Assembly (NCBI RefSeq): GCF_010093535.1
Contig: NW_022985216.1
Coordinates: 113,220-141,143, forward strand
Direction: 5' to 3'
From: Lindgomyces ingoldianus
Taxonomy: Eukaryota > Ascomycota > Dothideomycetes > Pleosporales > Lindgomycetaceae
Length of the DNA stretch: 27,924 bases
The position numbers and the translations under genes were made by a program. Below, one piece after another: positions 1 to 8,339 of this stretch. The notes beneath the pieces are model-generated. The model ran no database searches. It had not been told where the DNA came from and was given only the letters and a program-made list of their open reading frames with translations. The stretch's first letter is position 1, and each line of letters opens with the position of its first letter.

Positions 1-224
1 TTGCAGCAAATTGCAGAAAATTGCAGCATTTTGCAAGCTGGTCGCGCATAGGGCAAGTGCGCGAGGGACTCGGATCGGCAAAACAAAAAGCCGAGCAACA
101 CGAGTAGAGCAGAAAAAGGATCGATAAATGAACACAATCAATACAATCAATCAATCATCCCATACATCATATCCAAACCCATCATTCATCTTAGGAAGCC
201 TAGAAACAGTGCTTCAATCTAACA
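1..224 (+). mobile_element. Solo LTR, family A (3' part only)
   Basis: The segment matches the 3' portions of two complete copies at 10753-11093 and 17951-18410. It begins inside the 10-bp TTGCAGCA-type array, continues through the shared GC-rich block (GCTGGTCGCGCATAGGG) and ends CTAACA at 224, where the least mutated copy ends CTGACA. The 5' end lies outside the window, so its target duplication (3' copy would be AACAT at 225-229) cannot be checked. The flank at 225 reads directly into a gypsy RT frame, so this LTR sits inside the RT gene of element I. No coding capacity is seen. Confidence 0.85.
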
Positions 225-1070
225 AACATCCTAGGAACTTACTAGCGCTATATAAATAATGTATTAATTAACTATTTAAACAACTTTTATATTACTTATC
301 TAAATAACAGTTTTATTTACTTTAAAAATAAAGTAACTTATATTCTCTATGTTAAAAAGCTTTTAAAGAGGCTATAGTAAGCAGAATTATAAGTAAAGAT
401 TAAAAAAAGTAAATTTTATGTTACTTAAATAAAGTATCTTAGCTATATACTTTTAAATAAAGGACTAGAGGTTAACTTATAAAAAGTAAAAGTGCTACGC
501 AACTAGTAAGCGCTTACTACTATAATAAGTGTAAAAATCTTTTTAGGCTTTACTAGATTTTATTAATAATTTATTTTAAAAATTTTTTATATAGTAAAAC
601 TAATTATTACACTTTAAAGTTCTACTACTTTTTTTATATAGACTTTAAAGTGTAATAAGGCTTTTAAAAAGCTAAAGTCTAAGCTACTAAAAATACCTAC
701 ACTTTACTATTTTAACTTTGCTTTATAAACTAAAATTAAAACTAACACTTTTAATAAAGTAGTAGTAGAAGTCCTATCTTAGAAACATGCTAATAAAAAT
801 TAGTGCTCTATTTTATTCTACAGTAAGGTCCTATCTAGTTTAGAGCTAAACTAAGAAATATATAATAAAAAGCTAAGCTTATATTAGTAATAATAAGCAC
901 CCTAATATATACTAATTATTAGTTATTAAAGTACTTTATAATAATAAAAGTGCTAAATGCTAATTAGGTCTATTAAGCTAAGAAGTTAGCTTAGTATTAC
1001 TTCTAAATTAAGTACACCCCTAGTAAAAACAACACTAGGGCAGACATTCTTAGCTGTTATAAATAAAATA
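225..1070 (+). pseudogene. Element I: decayed Ty3/gypsy RT (C-terminal part) and RNase H
   Basis: Reading through TAA/TAG stops in one main frame gives a recognisable gypsy pol. It starts just before the RT active site: 297-308 reads Tyr-Leu-Asn-Asn, where active enzymes have YLDD, so both catalytic Asp have become Asn. Next come an FYVT-x2-KYL-like block (about 409-440), a VKIFLGFTRFY block (about 532-560) typical of the RT thumb/connection, and RNase H with an LFYSKVLSSLELN-like motif (about 812-850) and a KYTPSKNNTRADIL-like end (about 1006-1050). RT normally makes cDNA from the element RNA and RNase H degrades the RNA template. This copy is dead. The N-terminal RT, protease and gag lie beyond the LTR at 1-224. 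The family is clear; exact domain edges are approximate. Confidence 0.85.
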
Positions 1071-1379
1071 TAGAAAATTTAAAAGCAGCTTAAACTAATA
1101 ACTAGTTAAGAGTTTTTTTTAGACTACACTAACTTTACCTCTAAATTAATAAGAAATTAGCTTAGTACTATATTACTTAAACAACAACTTAAGCAACTTT
1201 ACTAAATATTATAAAAAAACTAAACTAGGTTATGTTTTTAGATTTTTTAAAATTAATTAATATATTACTTTAAAAAAATTAAGCTTTTTTTACATAAAAG
1301 TAAAAACTCTTACTCTACTATTATTAGATAGAAAATAGACTACTTTTTTATGCTAACTATTTATGTGTTCTAGTAGACT

Positions 1380-2399
1380 TGCTGCTGTGTACCTAACTTA
1401 TTTAAAAAGTCTATAATTAAGTATCTTTAGCACACTCTAGTGCTACTAAGACCTATTAGTTACTGTCCTAAAAGTACTACTAGAAAAGTATAAAGGCTAC
1501 TTGTAAATAATATGTATAGAATTACCTCTTTTATTATAAAGCTTATCTAAAATAGACTTAAACCTTAGGGTTTATTTACCCTCTTTTAATCTCTAATTAA
1601 CTAATGCAGCATCTGTGTATTAATTTTAAGAATTTTTTTAAAAACAAGTCTAGTTATAACTAGATTATAGTTATAATTAATTATATGTCTAAATAAGCTA
1701 TTTCTATTCCCTACTATAAAATAATTAATGCCTAAGAAATAGCTGCCTTATTTGTTTAATAGGTGTACTATTTTAGCTATACACCTAAAACTATTATCTT
1801 TAACTAAAAACCTTAGTTTATATCTAGTTTCTAGTCTAAATTCTATTAAATTTTAGGTGTAAAAGTTAAGCTTTTTACTACCTATTATAAGAAAATAGAT
1901 AGCTAAATAGAGATTATAAATAAGTATATTAATTAAAGACTAAGGCCTTTTATAGTTTTTTACTAAGATAACTAAAGTTCCTCTACTACCTTTAATTAAT
2001 TAGGCTTAGATAACCTTACTTTATGCAATATTTAAAATGTCTTTATATTAAGTCCTATATAGCTTTAAACTATGTTAAAGCTAGGACGTGAAACATTCTA
2101 CAGAACCTATTATAGTTAGCTACACACCTAAAACTATTATCTCTAACTAGAGACCTTAGTTTATATCTAGTTTCTAGTTAAAATTTAATTAAATTTTAGG
2201 CATAAAAGTTAAGCTTTCTACTACTTATTATAAAAAAATAAATAGCTAAATAAAGATTATAAATAAGTATATTAATTAAAAACTAAGGCCTTTTATATTC
2301 TTTTACTAACATAACTAGAGTTTCTTACTGCCTTTAATTAATTAGGCTTAGATAACCTTACTCTATGTAATAATTAAAATGTCTTTATATTAAGTCTTA
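1380..2399 (+). pseudogene. Element I: decayed gypsy integrase, zinc finger and catalytic core
   Basis: The frame runs from a degraded HHCC zinc-finger end into the catalytic core. Two expected zinc Cys codons are now Tyr (1523-1525 and 1532-1534). The linker ending GFIYPL leads to the first catalytic position, Asn instead of Asp at 1622-1624. The second catalytic Asp, in the motif before PQF, is Asn at 1802-1804. The Glu of the DGQTE-like block is still readable in IDS-x-IE (about 1895-1912). The text KFYxILGVKVKLFTTYY (about 1837-1888) is typical of fungal chromovirus integrases. Integrase would insert element cDNA into the chromosome. A 343-bp tandem duplication begins near 1772 and breaks the frame. 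The DNA transposon at 2400 then interrupts the second duplicate. Confidence 0.88.
1772..2399 (+). repeat. 343-bp tandem duplication inside the element I integrase
   Basis: Unit 1 is about 1772-2114. Unit 2 is about 2115-2399 and resumes after the DNA transposon at 4517 to about 4575. The match ACACCTAAAACTATTATCT at 1781 recurs at 2124, an offset of 343 bp. The copies differ almost only by C/T and A/G transitions, so the duplication predates at least part of the RIP damage. Because 343 is not a multiple of three, the duplication itself breaks the integrase frame. Confidence 0.85.
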
Positions 2400-4514
2400 C
2401 CATGTTTTAGCGCGTAATGCACGGCCTCGCGTAATGCACAATTTTGGCAATCCGCGCCTTTTACTTTTGAAGCTCTAGAGACTCACACAAATTATAGATT
2501 ATATAGATTTTTTATTATAATACTAATTAAATGCTATAGATTCTATTCATAGTAATAATTTACATGCAATACCTTATAGGGAGGTTAATTTACCTGCCAT
2601 GTTAAGTCCTGCCTAATGCTGGCTCCCTCTCTTTATTTAATGCTGCATCATTATTAAAATCCTCTAGCGTACTAGCAATAGGCGTAGGAGCTTTCTGCTT
2701 GCTCTTTGTTGCCTGCTAGAGGTCATTTTTAAGCTGTTAATTAACCTGCTAGGTAAGCTCTGCCTCCTCTTGTTAAGCTGCTTTTGTCTTAAGCTTCTGT
2801 AGGTAAGCCTTCTTTGCTATTGCTACTCTATGCCTCTTCTCTTTAACTGCGCGTGCCTTTTTAGCTTTCTTTACTTCCTTGCGCTTTGCCTTCTTTTATT
2901 TTTAAAGCTATAGAGCCTCCTTCTTAGCATCTTTTTATGCTTAATAATTACATGCTTCTTAGACCTTGTTTAGGGACTAGAAGGTTGCACTACTATAATA
3001 TTCTAAAGGTGCTTCTAGTAAGAGAGGCTTGCTACGCTAGCGGCGCTTCTTCTTATTAATTAGCGCATCTTTAACCTGCTTAAGCTCACACTAGAGGAGG
3101 ATGCAACACACTAAGAATAACTAGATAGTCTTCTTAAGCTCTTGTACATCTCTTCTATAAAGATTACTAACAACCTTGTCTAAAAGGCCTTTAACCCTCT
3201 TCTAATCCTTTACACTAAGCGCTAAGCTAGTGCTCTTACTAGAGAATAGTTACTTCTCCTACTTATAGCAAAATTAATCTAAGACTACTTGTAGCTTAAA
3301 TAGCAATAAACTAGTTGCTCTAAAAGCACTAAGAATAGTTTTATGCTTAAAGAATGTTTTCTAGGCCTTATTAAACATGCTGTAGAAGTCTTTTTTCTTA
3401 ATTAATAATAGTCCCTAGCATCTATCTATAAAGCTAGCCAGCTTAGCTAAGTAGGCTAATAAGAGAGGTTTAAACATGCAGACATTAAGAGGCTGCAGCG
3501 TATAGGTTGCATGCGGCAGGTATATAGCTAGGAGGATCTTATTATCATCACAGTACTTAATAAACTCTATTAAAACATGCAATCTATAGCTATCTAAGAA
3601 CAAAAGTTAGTACACCTATTACGCCTTTGCCTTAGTCTTGCAATTAAACACATGTTTAAGCTATGCTAGGCCTAGTTTATTATTTGTCTAACTTATAAGT
3701 AATAAGGCAAAGAAAGCTTAATGCTTAAAAAGGTTAAAATCTTATAGCTAAGAGTCTTATATATAGTTAGAAACAGCTTAGTAGATTAGCGCAGGCGTAA
3801 GAGAGCTGCTGTTAGCGCAGATGTAGGCTATTGTTATAATCTACTTACAATTACTATCCTGTATAAGCTGCTGCTTAATACCTTGCTTATACTGCTATCT
3901 AGAGAAGATTTGCTTTATTTTTAACAGTACTCTAATTAAGAAGCCCTTTTTATCTATATTATAGGTATGCTGTAGTTCTATGCTATATTGCTTAATTTTT
4001 TTGCGTACAAGCTTAAAATATAGCAAGTACTTAAATGCTAAGTTAGCTTTATTACGCGCAGCGTCTATGCTAGATGTCTATTAAGATAATAGGTTAATAG
4101 AGTGCCTCTTAATAAATTAATTAACCTAGCTCTTGCTAGCTTACCTACTACTTATTTTTGTTGTAAAATTTTAAATTATCTGTCTTAAAGAGAATAGACC
4201 TCTTACGCAAAGCCTATTAATATACTCTACTAGCTCTTTCTCCTGCACTAGGCTAAGTAGTTGCTAATTTTCAAGTTTCTCTGCACGCGGGCAGGTAACG
4301 CGTTAGTGACGCCTTAAGAGCGTAGATTAATCAACGCTATACTGCCTAGCTACTGCAGCATAATTTAGTGATTCTCTAGGTTTCAGCAATTTCAGCGACT
4401 CCAAAGCGGCCTTAATACTGCCTATATTGGTTGAGAGAGAGGTGGTTGAAGTTTTGACAGCTTCGCGCAGAACCGTGCATTACGCGAGGCCGTGCATTAC
4501 ACGCTAAAACACAG
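2400..4514 (-). mobile_element. Complete Fot1/pogo-like DNA transposon (Tc1-mariner superfamily)
   Basis: The 2,115-bp element has 40-bp terminal inverted repeats at 2400-2439 and 4475-4514 with three transition mismatches. Each TIR contains GCGTAATGCAC-type text twice, separated by GGCCTC, a likely transposase-binding arrangement. It is flanked by a TA target duplication (2398-2399 and 4515-4516), as expected for pogo/Fot1. The undisturbed paralogous site survives in the first unit of the tandem duplication (about 2057-2075, reading through TATATAGC), which confirms the exact insertion. The single gene inside, on the minus strand, is a decayed DDE transposase. TIRs and the region near 4270-4470 stay GC-rich while the middle is heavily mutated. 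Confidence 0.93.
2480..4425 (-). pseudogene. Decayed Fot1/pogo-like DDE transposase
   Basis: Reading the minus strand through RIP-type stops gives an N-terminal helix-turn-helix (text YAAVARQYSV about 4328-4362), a CENP-B-like second domain, and a DDE_1 catalytic domain. The first Asp is in a YNIDKKGF motif (Asp at 3952-3954). The second is in LFLDSYRLH (Asp at 3592-3594). The third, in LQPLNVCMF, is Asn at 3484-3486, so the triad is broken. The C-terminal part (about 2700-3000) is Lys/Arg/Ala-rich, as in other fungal Fot1-like proteins. The likely start codon reads ATA at 4423-4425, explained by one TG-to-TA change. The longest uninterrupted piece is only 3415-3603. The protein would cut and paste the surrounding element. 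This copy is non-functional. Confidence 0.9.
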
Positions 4515-4516
4515 TA

Positions 4517-5290
4517 TACAGCTCTAAACTATGTTAAAGCTAGGACTAGAAACATTCTATAAAACCTATTACAGCTATAAATAAGCTAAATTATAAAAAT
4601 GCACTAGCATTAGCAACCTACATGCATGCAGCCTAGAAGTTAGCTAAGACCTATATAAAAAAGGCCTAAAATTAGATGTAAACTGTAGTTAACTACTACT
4701 ACTAGCTAGTTAACTAAAAGGTTAGTAACATAGTCTACTTAAACACTAAAAATCTAGCTATTTAAAGACCTAGCTAAAAACTATCTAAATAATAAAAAGG
4801 CCTTTTTAAAGTACTTAAATAAGTTAGAAACTTATACTGCCTAAAGCTACTTTTAAAGTTAAAGATATATAATGTCTTTACACTAAATATACTTTATAAA
4901 GACTCTTAGAATCTACTCTTAAAATAAAAACCTTTAAAACCCCCTAGAATTACTATTAATAAAGTAAAGAAGTAAAAAGTAGAGGAAATACTTACTAGTA
5001 AGCTTTACTAGAAAATACTTAAGTACTAGGTAAAATAAATAAAACATAACTCTAATTTAGTCTAGTATAAGGCTTTAAATTTTATAAATTCTTTTTATAA
5101 ACTAAAAGCTTTTTATAATAAGCATTTAAATTAGCTTAGACTTTTAAAGGCTTTATATAAGTAAATTAAAGCTTTTAAAGCTAGTGTAAAAGGCATAGAT
5201 TACTTAGCAAATAATAAAGTATAAAAGTAAAAAGTTAATTTATAGTTATACATAATAGTATTATAACTCTACAGACATAGTGCTAGGGAG
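4517..5290 (+). pseudogene. Element I: integrase C-terminus with chromodomain (after the transposon)
   Basis: The element I integrase resumes after the DNA transposon. Text resembling a gypsy C-terminal domain follows (ALALATYMHAA near 4602-4634, NIVYLNTKNL near 4727-4755, YNVFTLNILYKDS near 4868-4906). A chromodomain begins VEEIL at 4979-4993 and ends K-Y-x-VK near 5037. The downstream tail (SNFINSPYKLKAFYNKHLN-like, 5080-5135) also matches chromovirus C-termini. Chromodomains bind methylated histone H3 and steer integration to heterochromatin, which fits this repeat-dense setting. Stops and missense changes are RIP-type. Confidence 0.82.
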
Positions 5291-5582
5291 GTCTAATAGT
5301 AAGCTGTTAGACACCTCTAAACTCTTCTCTTTCTTCTCTACTCTTTTTTCTCTTCTCTCTCTTCTTCTCCCTCTCTTTTAGACTGTTTTTAAATCCTCTC
5401 TACTTTATTCTTAGCTACCTAAGAGCGCTATAATGTCTGCTTAAAGGTTAAACACTAAAGCCTTTAAGGCTAAAACTTAACAAAGCAGCTTAGTGTTTTA
5501 GTAAAATAAGGCTACCTAAACACTAGCTATAGGAAGCCTAGCCTTCTAGCTCTTTATAACCTACACTACCTACACTAGGTTC
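5285..5582 (+). mobile_element. Putative polypurine tract and start of the element I 3' LTR
   Basis: Just after the chromodomain tail comes GCTAGGGAGGTCTAATAG, a plausible polypurine tract. A candidate LTR start TGTTAGACACC follows at about 5307. A pyrimidine-rich stretch (TCTTCTCT-type, about 5322-5390) follows. A solo LTR B interrupts at 5583. The distal LTR end should lie after 5872 but I could not define it. No second copy is in the window, so the LTR assignment rests on position and the TG start only. Confidence 0.5.
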
Positions 5583-5871
5583 TGTAACGGCGCAGGCAAG
5601 ACAATGGGTCCGAATGCGGTGGGAATCCACTCAGAGGCATATGGGAGTGCGTGGGGACTCTGAACCTGGGAATGCCATTGACACCTATAGGCCTTGTACA
5701 AAAGGATATCAGAAAACTACTAAGCTAGCTATAGAGCAAGGTGCAACTAAATACATAAGGGAATAGGGGTAACTGCGGGGGACTGGGTCGAGTCATGGTT
5801 GGGGCCGATACAGGGACCCTTCGGATAGGATCTGAGCGACCCGAGATGGAACGATTTGTAGAATTGTTACA
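5583..5871 (-). mobile_element. Solo LTR, family B, with perfect 5-bp target duplication
   Basis: The 289-bp unit reads TGTAAC...GTTACA and is flanked by GGTTC on both sides (5578-5582 and 5872-5876). Its reverse complement aligns along its whole length with the LTR at 7085-7469, so it lies in the opposite orientation to that copy. It has one unit of the 95-bp segment that is doubled in the other copy. The half near 5770-5870 keeps many CG and CA dinucleotides that are TA/TG in the other copy. The flanking duplication shows it is a solo LTR left by LTR-LTR recombination of a full insertion. Confidence 0.93.
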
Positions 5872-6619
5872 GGTTCTAAGTAAACTTTAAAATAGCCTTA
5901 AAAGCTTCTTTTTTATTCTTATTACTTTCTATATTTTAGGCTGCTGCCTATAGCTTAAGATAGCTTTAAAAGACTAAAATTCTTTTCTTATAACGTTAAT
6001 ATAAAAGAACTTATACACATGTTAGTAAACTATACCTTAGCTATATTAAACTATATTTATATAAAGTTACATTTTTTATTATGTAAAGTGTAATACTTAC
6101 ATTTCTTTAATTTAAAAGACTAAAAGAAGAACTTAACTTAAAAGCTATAAGTAAAGGCGTAGGCAGCCAAAAAGTAGATAACTTAAAACGCCTCTAAAGA
6201 AGCTCTAAAAGAGGGGCAGAGTAGTATAGTAAATTTTTTTAATACTATAATTAGTTAGTAGACTAAGCTATAAGATGTTAAGTGTATAACAATACTTATA
6301 AAGTAAAGATTTAGATAATAGCTAAAGACAAAACTAATAACATTAACTAGACTATCTCTATTATTCACTGTACATCTTGCTAAGTCTTTTCTCTTATTGG
6401 TTTAAAAAAGCGCCGGATTAATGTCTAATTAGCCTATAAAACTTTCCACTACTTTTGCAAATATTCTAGATTTTTAAGGCAAATAAATATATTTTACTAG
6501 GTCTATTACTATATTCTAGATGTTTTAATGCAATATTATAATGCTGTGTTCTGTTGTTAGTGGGCTAAAGTTTGCTCCTTTGTTACTGTTCACAGTTTTA
6601 AGGTGTCGCCAAGCTAGAA

Positions 6620-6823
6620 TTGGTATGTCGGCGTCTGTCTTCCGAATGTCAAACCTATCGCCCATTGTCTGACTTTGCAACTGACCGACGCGGTGCTCTG
6701 TATGAACATTGTCGGCGGCACGGGAGATTTGTTCGTCTAAATCTCTATTCTTCCTTTGTTATTGCTAAATTTTCCTCATCCAAGCTTCCGAAAAGAAAGG
6801 CTCATACCTGCTTATATAAGTAA
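6620..6823 (+). pseudogene. Open fragment with zinc-binding-like Cys/His pattern in element II
   Basis: A 67-codon frame in a locally GC-richer patch encodes a basic peptide containing SECQTYRPLSDF followed by YEHCRRHGR. The spacing resembles a small C-x2-C ... C-x2-C/H zinc motif. The Tyr after CQT is encoded by TAT, which one TG-to-TA change would make from TGT (Cys). I do not recognise the family. It could be the C-terminal part of an element II protein, or a chance frame in a patch spared from mutation. It lies about 260 bp upstream of the polypurine tract. No ribosomal or splice context supports expression. Confidence 0.3.
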
Positions 6824-7070
6824 GGTAAGCAAATACTTGTTACTATAAATAATAAATTTGCTATATTAATAACAACTATACTGCTAGTTACTACTAAACA
6901 AAAACATTATAATAAAGGTATTATATTAGTATTAGGTCTTTAGTCTAGTTTTTTTTTTAGTAATAGAAAATTTTAGTTAAAAGGTTGTACTTTGTTATAT
7001 TCTGTTTAAATTAGTTTTAAATTAGTTTTAAATATTTTCTATACACTATAAATAAAGACTATTAGCTTAT

Positions 7071-7084
7071 AAAGAGGGGGGTAG
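7071..7084 (+). other. Polypurine tract of element II
   Basis: AAAGAGGGGGGTAG lies immediately 5' of the LTR start TGTAAT at 7085. This is the canonical position for the primer of plus-strand DNA synthesis. It shows that 7085-7469 is the 3' LTR of an element extending leftward, not a solo LTR, which agrees with the absence of a matching target duplication around it (GGTAG versus ACTTT). Confidence 0.75.
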
Positions 7085-7469
7085 TGTAATAATTCTACAA
7101 ATTGTTCTATCTTAGGTTGCTTAGATCCTATCTAAAGGGTTCCTGTATCAGCCCTAACCATAACTTAACCTAGTCCCCTGCAGTTACCCCTATTCCCTTA
7201 TGTATTTAGTTGCACCTCGCCCCTGTAGCTAGCTTAGTAGTTTTCTGATATCCTTTTGTACAAGGCCTATAGGTGTTAATGGCATTCCCAGGTTTAGAGT
7301 CCTTACGCACCTCGCCCCTGTAGCTAGCTCGGTAGTTTTCTGATATCCTTTTGTACAAGGCCTATAGGTGTCAATGGCATTCCCAGGTTCAGAGTCCCCA
7401 CGCACTCCCATATGCCTCTAAGTGGATTCCCACCGCATTCGGACCCATTGTCTTGCCTGCGCCGTTACA
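7085..7469 (+). mobile_element. 3' LTR of element II, family B, with internal 95-bp duplication
   Basis: The 385-bp LTR reads TGTAAT...GTTACA and is the inverted homologue of the solo LTR at 5583-5871. The extra length comes from a direct duplication of a 95-bp unit (7212-7306 and 7307-7401) beginning GCACCTCGCCCCTGTAGC. Relative to the other copy, its 5' half has many C-to-T and G-to-A changes. Small open frames in it are by-products of the duplication and are not genes. Confidence 0.88.
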
Positions 7470-7489
7470 ACTTTAAGCTTTAAATAATA

Positions 7490-7708
7490 TGTAAAGCTAT
7501 GTAAGGCACTAGAGGCATAAGGAACTGCATTTAATGTATTGCTAGAGGAGTCCTTTGCAGGAGTCTATATATATGCGAAATAAGTGGATGGGTCTTGGCA
7601 ACAGACCATGGTGCCGACGCATCCGACCATCGTGTTACGACACATCCGACACATCCGACTATCGTGTGACTATGCCGACGATGCATCTGAGTGTCACTAC
7701 TGCAAACA
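7490..7708 (-). mobile_element. Small solo LTR, family C, with perfect target duplication
   Basis: The 219-bp unit runs on the minus strand from TGTTTGCAGTAG (ending at plus 7708) to CTTTACA (at 7490). It is flanked by TAATA at 7485-7489 and 7709-7713. It contains a TATA-like TATATATATGCG stretch near 7565-7575 and repeated CATCCGAC/CATCCGAC-like motifs at 7618-7665. A more mutated copy lies in the opposite orientation at 16451-16678. Its size and TG/CA ends suit a solo LTR or a terminal-repeat retrotransposon in miniature. No partner internal region is present. Confidence 0.85.
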
Positions 7709-7927
7709 TAATACTTTATAAATATACTAAGCTAGATTATGCTAATATAGCCTAGATTATTCTTAGTGTGTAAAGAATTAGCTATATTAGCTATAGCTAC
7801 TAGCTAAAAAAAAATCTTATATATATAGCTTAAGTATATGCTTAAAATTTACTTACTTTTTATTATTATTTAGCTTTTATAAGTCAGCTATAAAATTAGC
7901 TTATAAAAGTTATTTTATATATTAATT
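7709..7927. other. AT-rich remnant without recognisable content
   Basis: The stretch is rich in TA and CTA/TAG and continues the sequence into which the small LTR C inserted. I see no coding motif, no repeat shared with the rest of the window and no tRNA. It may be older host or element sequence saturated with RIP mutations. Confidence 0.5.
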
Positions 7928-8327
7928 TGTTAGTTGACCTAGGTTCGATCGAACGAACGTACGCCTAAGGGGCGTACTAAGAGGTGAGTAGGCAAAGATC
8001 TTCTTGTTATTAACTACTGCCCTCTCTCTTTATACAAAGAAAGAGGGCTCTTAAGTACACATAGCCCCTAACGCACAGGCTAGATGTAAGGCTGGATGTC
8101 CTAGAACGGGCTAGTATGGCCTCACCTGACCTGTTTAGAGGTTATATGACCTGTGCTTTGTATATAAGCATAAATCCTAATAAGTAAGGCTTAGCAGCAA
8201 TTTGTTTCTCTTATAATACACTTCTATCTTTCTTTAAAAGCGTGCTTTTAGTGCTATTTATGCTACTTCCTATCCTATCTTTACATTTAAATTGCTCTAT
8301 AAGCTAGCATACTACTTAAGGGCAACA
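7928..8327 (+). mobile_element. Putative 5' LTR of gypsy element III
   Basis: The segment starts TGTTAGTTGACC, changes sharply from AT-rich to GC-richer sequence, has a TATA-like box (TTTGTATATAAGC, about 8157-8169) about midway, and ends near GGGCAACA at 8327. It precedes a decayed gag-like region and then RT of the same strand. It contains three compact inverted repeats: GTTCGATCGAAC (7943-7954), GTACGCC/GGCGTAC (7959-7977) and GCCCTCTCTCTTT/AAAGAAAGAGGGC (8019-8048). The partner 3' LTR should lie beyond the right edge, so the limits are inferred from TG...CA ends and context. Confidence 0.6.
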
Positions 8328-8339
8328 TTCCTACATAAT

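Larger units (their letters stand above)
5872..7084 (+). other. Decayed internal 3' region of an LTR element (element II)
   Basis: This 1.2-kb AT-rich stretch ends in a polypurine tract directly abutting the LTR at 7085, so at least its right part belongs to that element's internal region. Its left limit, where element I's LTR should end, was not found. No reverse transcriptase or integrase motif is recognisable. A less mutated island at about 6590-6830 holds an open frame with a Cys/His pattern, listed separately. A second purine run (AAAGAGGGGCAGAG near 6209) may be a decayed internal polypurine tract. Confidence 0.5.

Noticed and set aside
225..2399. Possibility that elements I and III are one broken element
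   Set aside because: Both contain the RT YxNN active-site region (297-308 and 21375-21386) in the same orientation but with different surrounding sequence, so they are separate elements.
7229..7411. 60-codon minus-strand frame containing a repeated peptide
   Set aside because: It is produced by the 95-bp duplication within LTR B and has no counterpart in the other LTR B copy.
5583..7469. Inverted pair of LTR B as the terminal inverted repeats of one DNA transposon
   Set aside because: The left copy has its own perfect GGTTC duplication, and the right copy has a polypurine tract directly before it. They are independent LTR insertions.
7555..7755. 66-codon plus-strand frame
   Set aside because: It overlaps the small LTR C and runs past its target duplication into unrelated DNA. 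The related copy at 16451-16678 does not keep it.
7942..7954. tRNA B-box-like GGTTCGATC
   Set aside because: It is part of the 12-bp palindrome GTTCGATCGAAC, has no acceptor stem or A box at a suitable distance, and lies at the start of an LTR.
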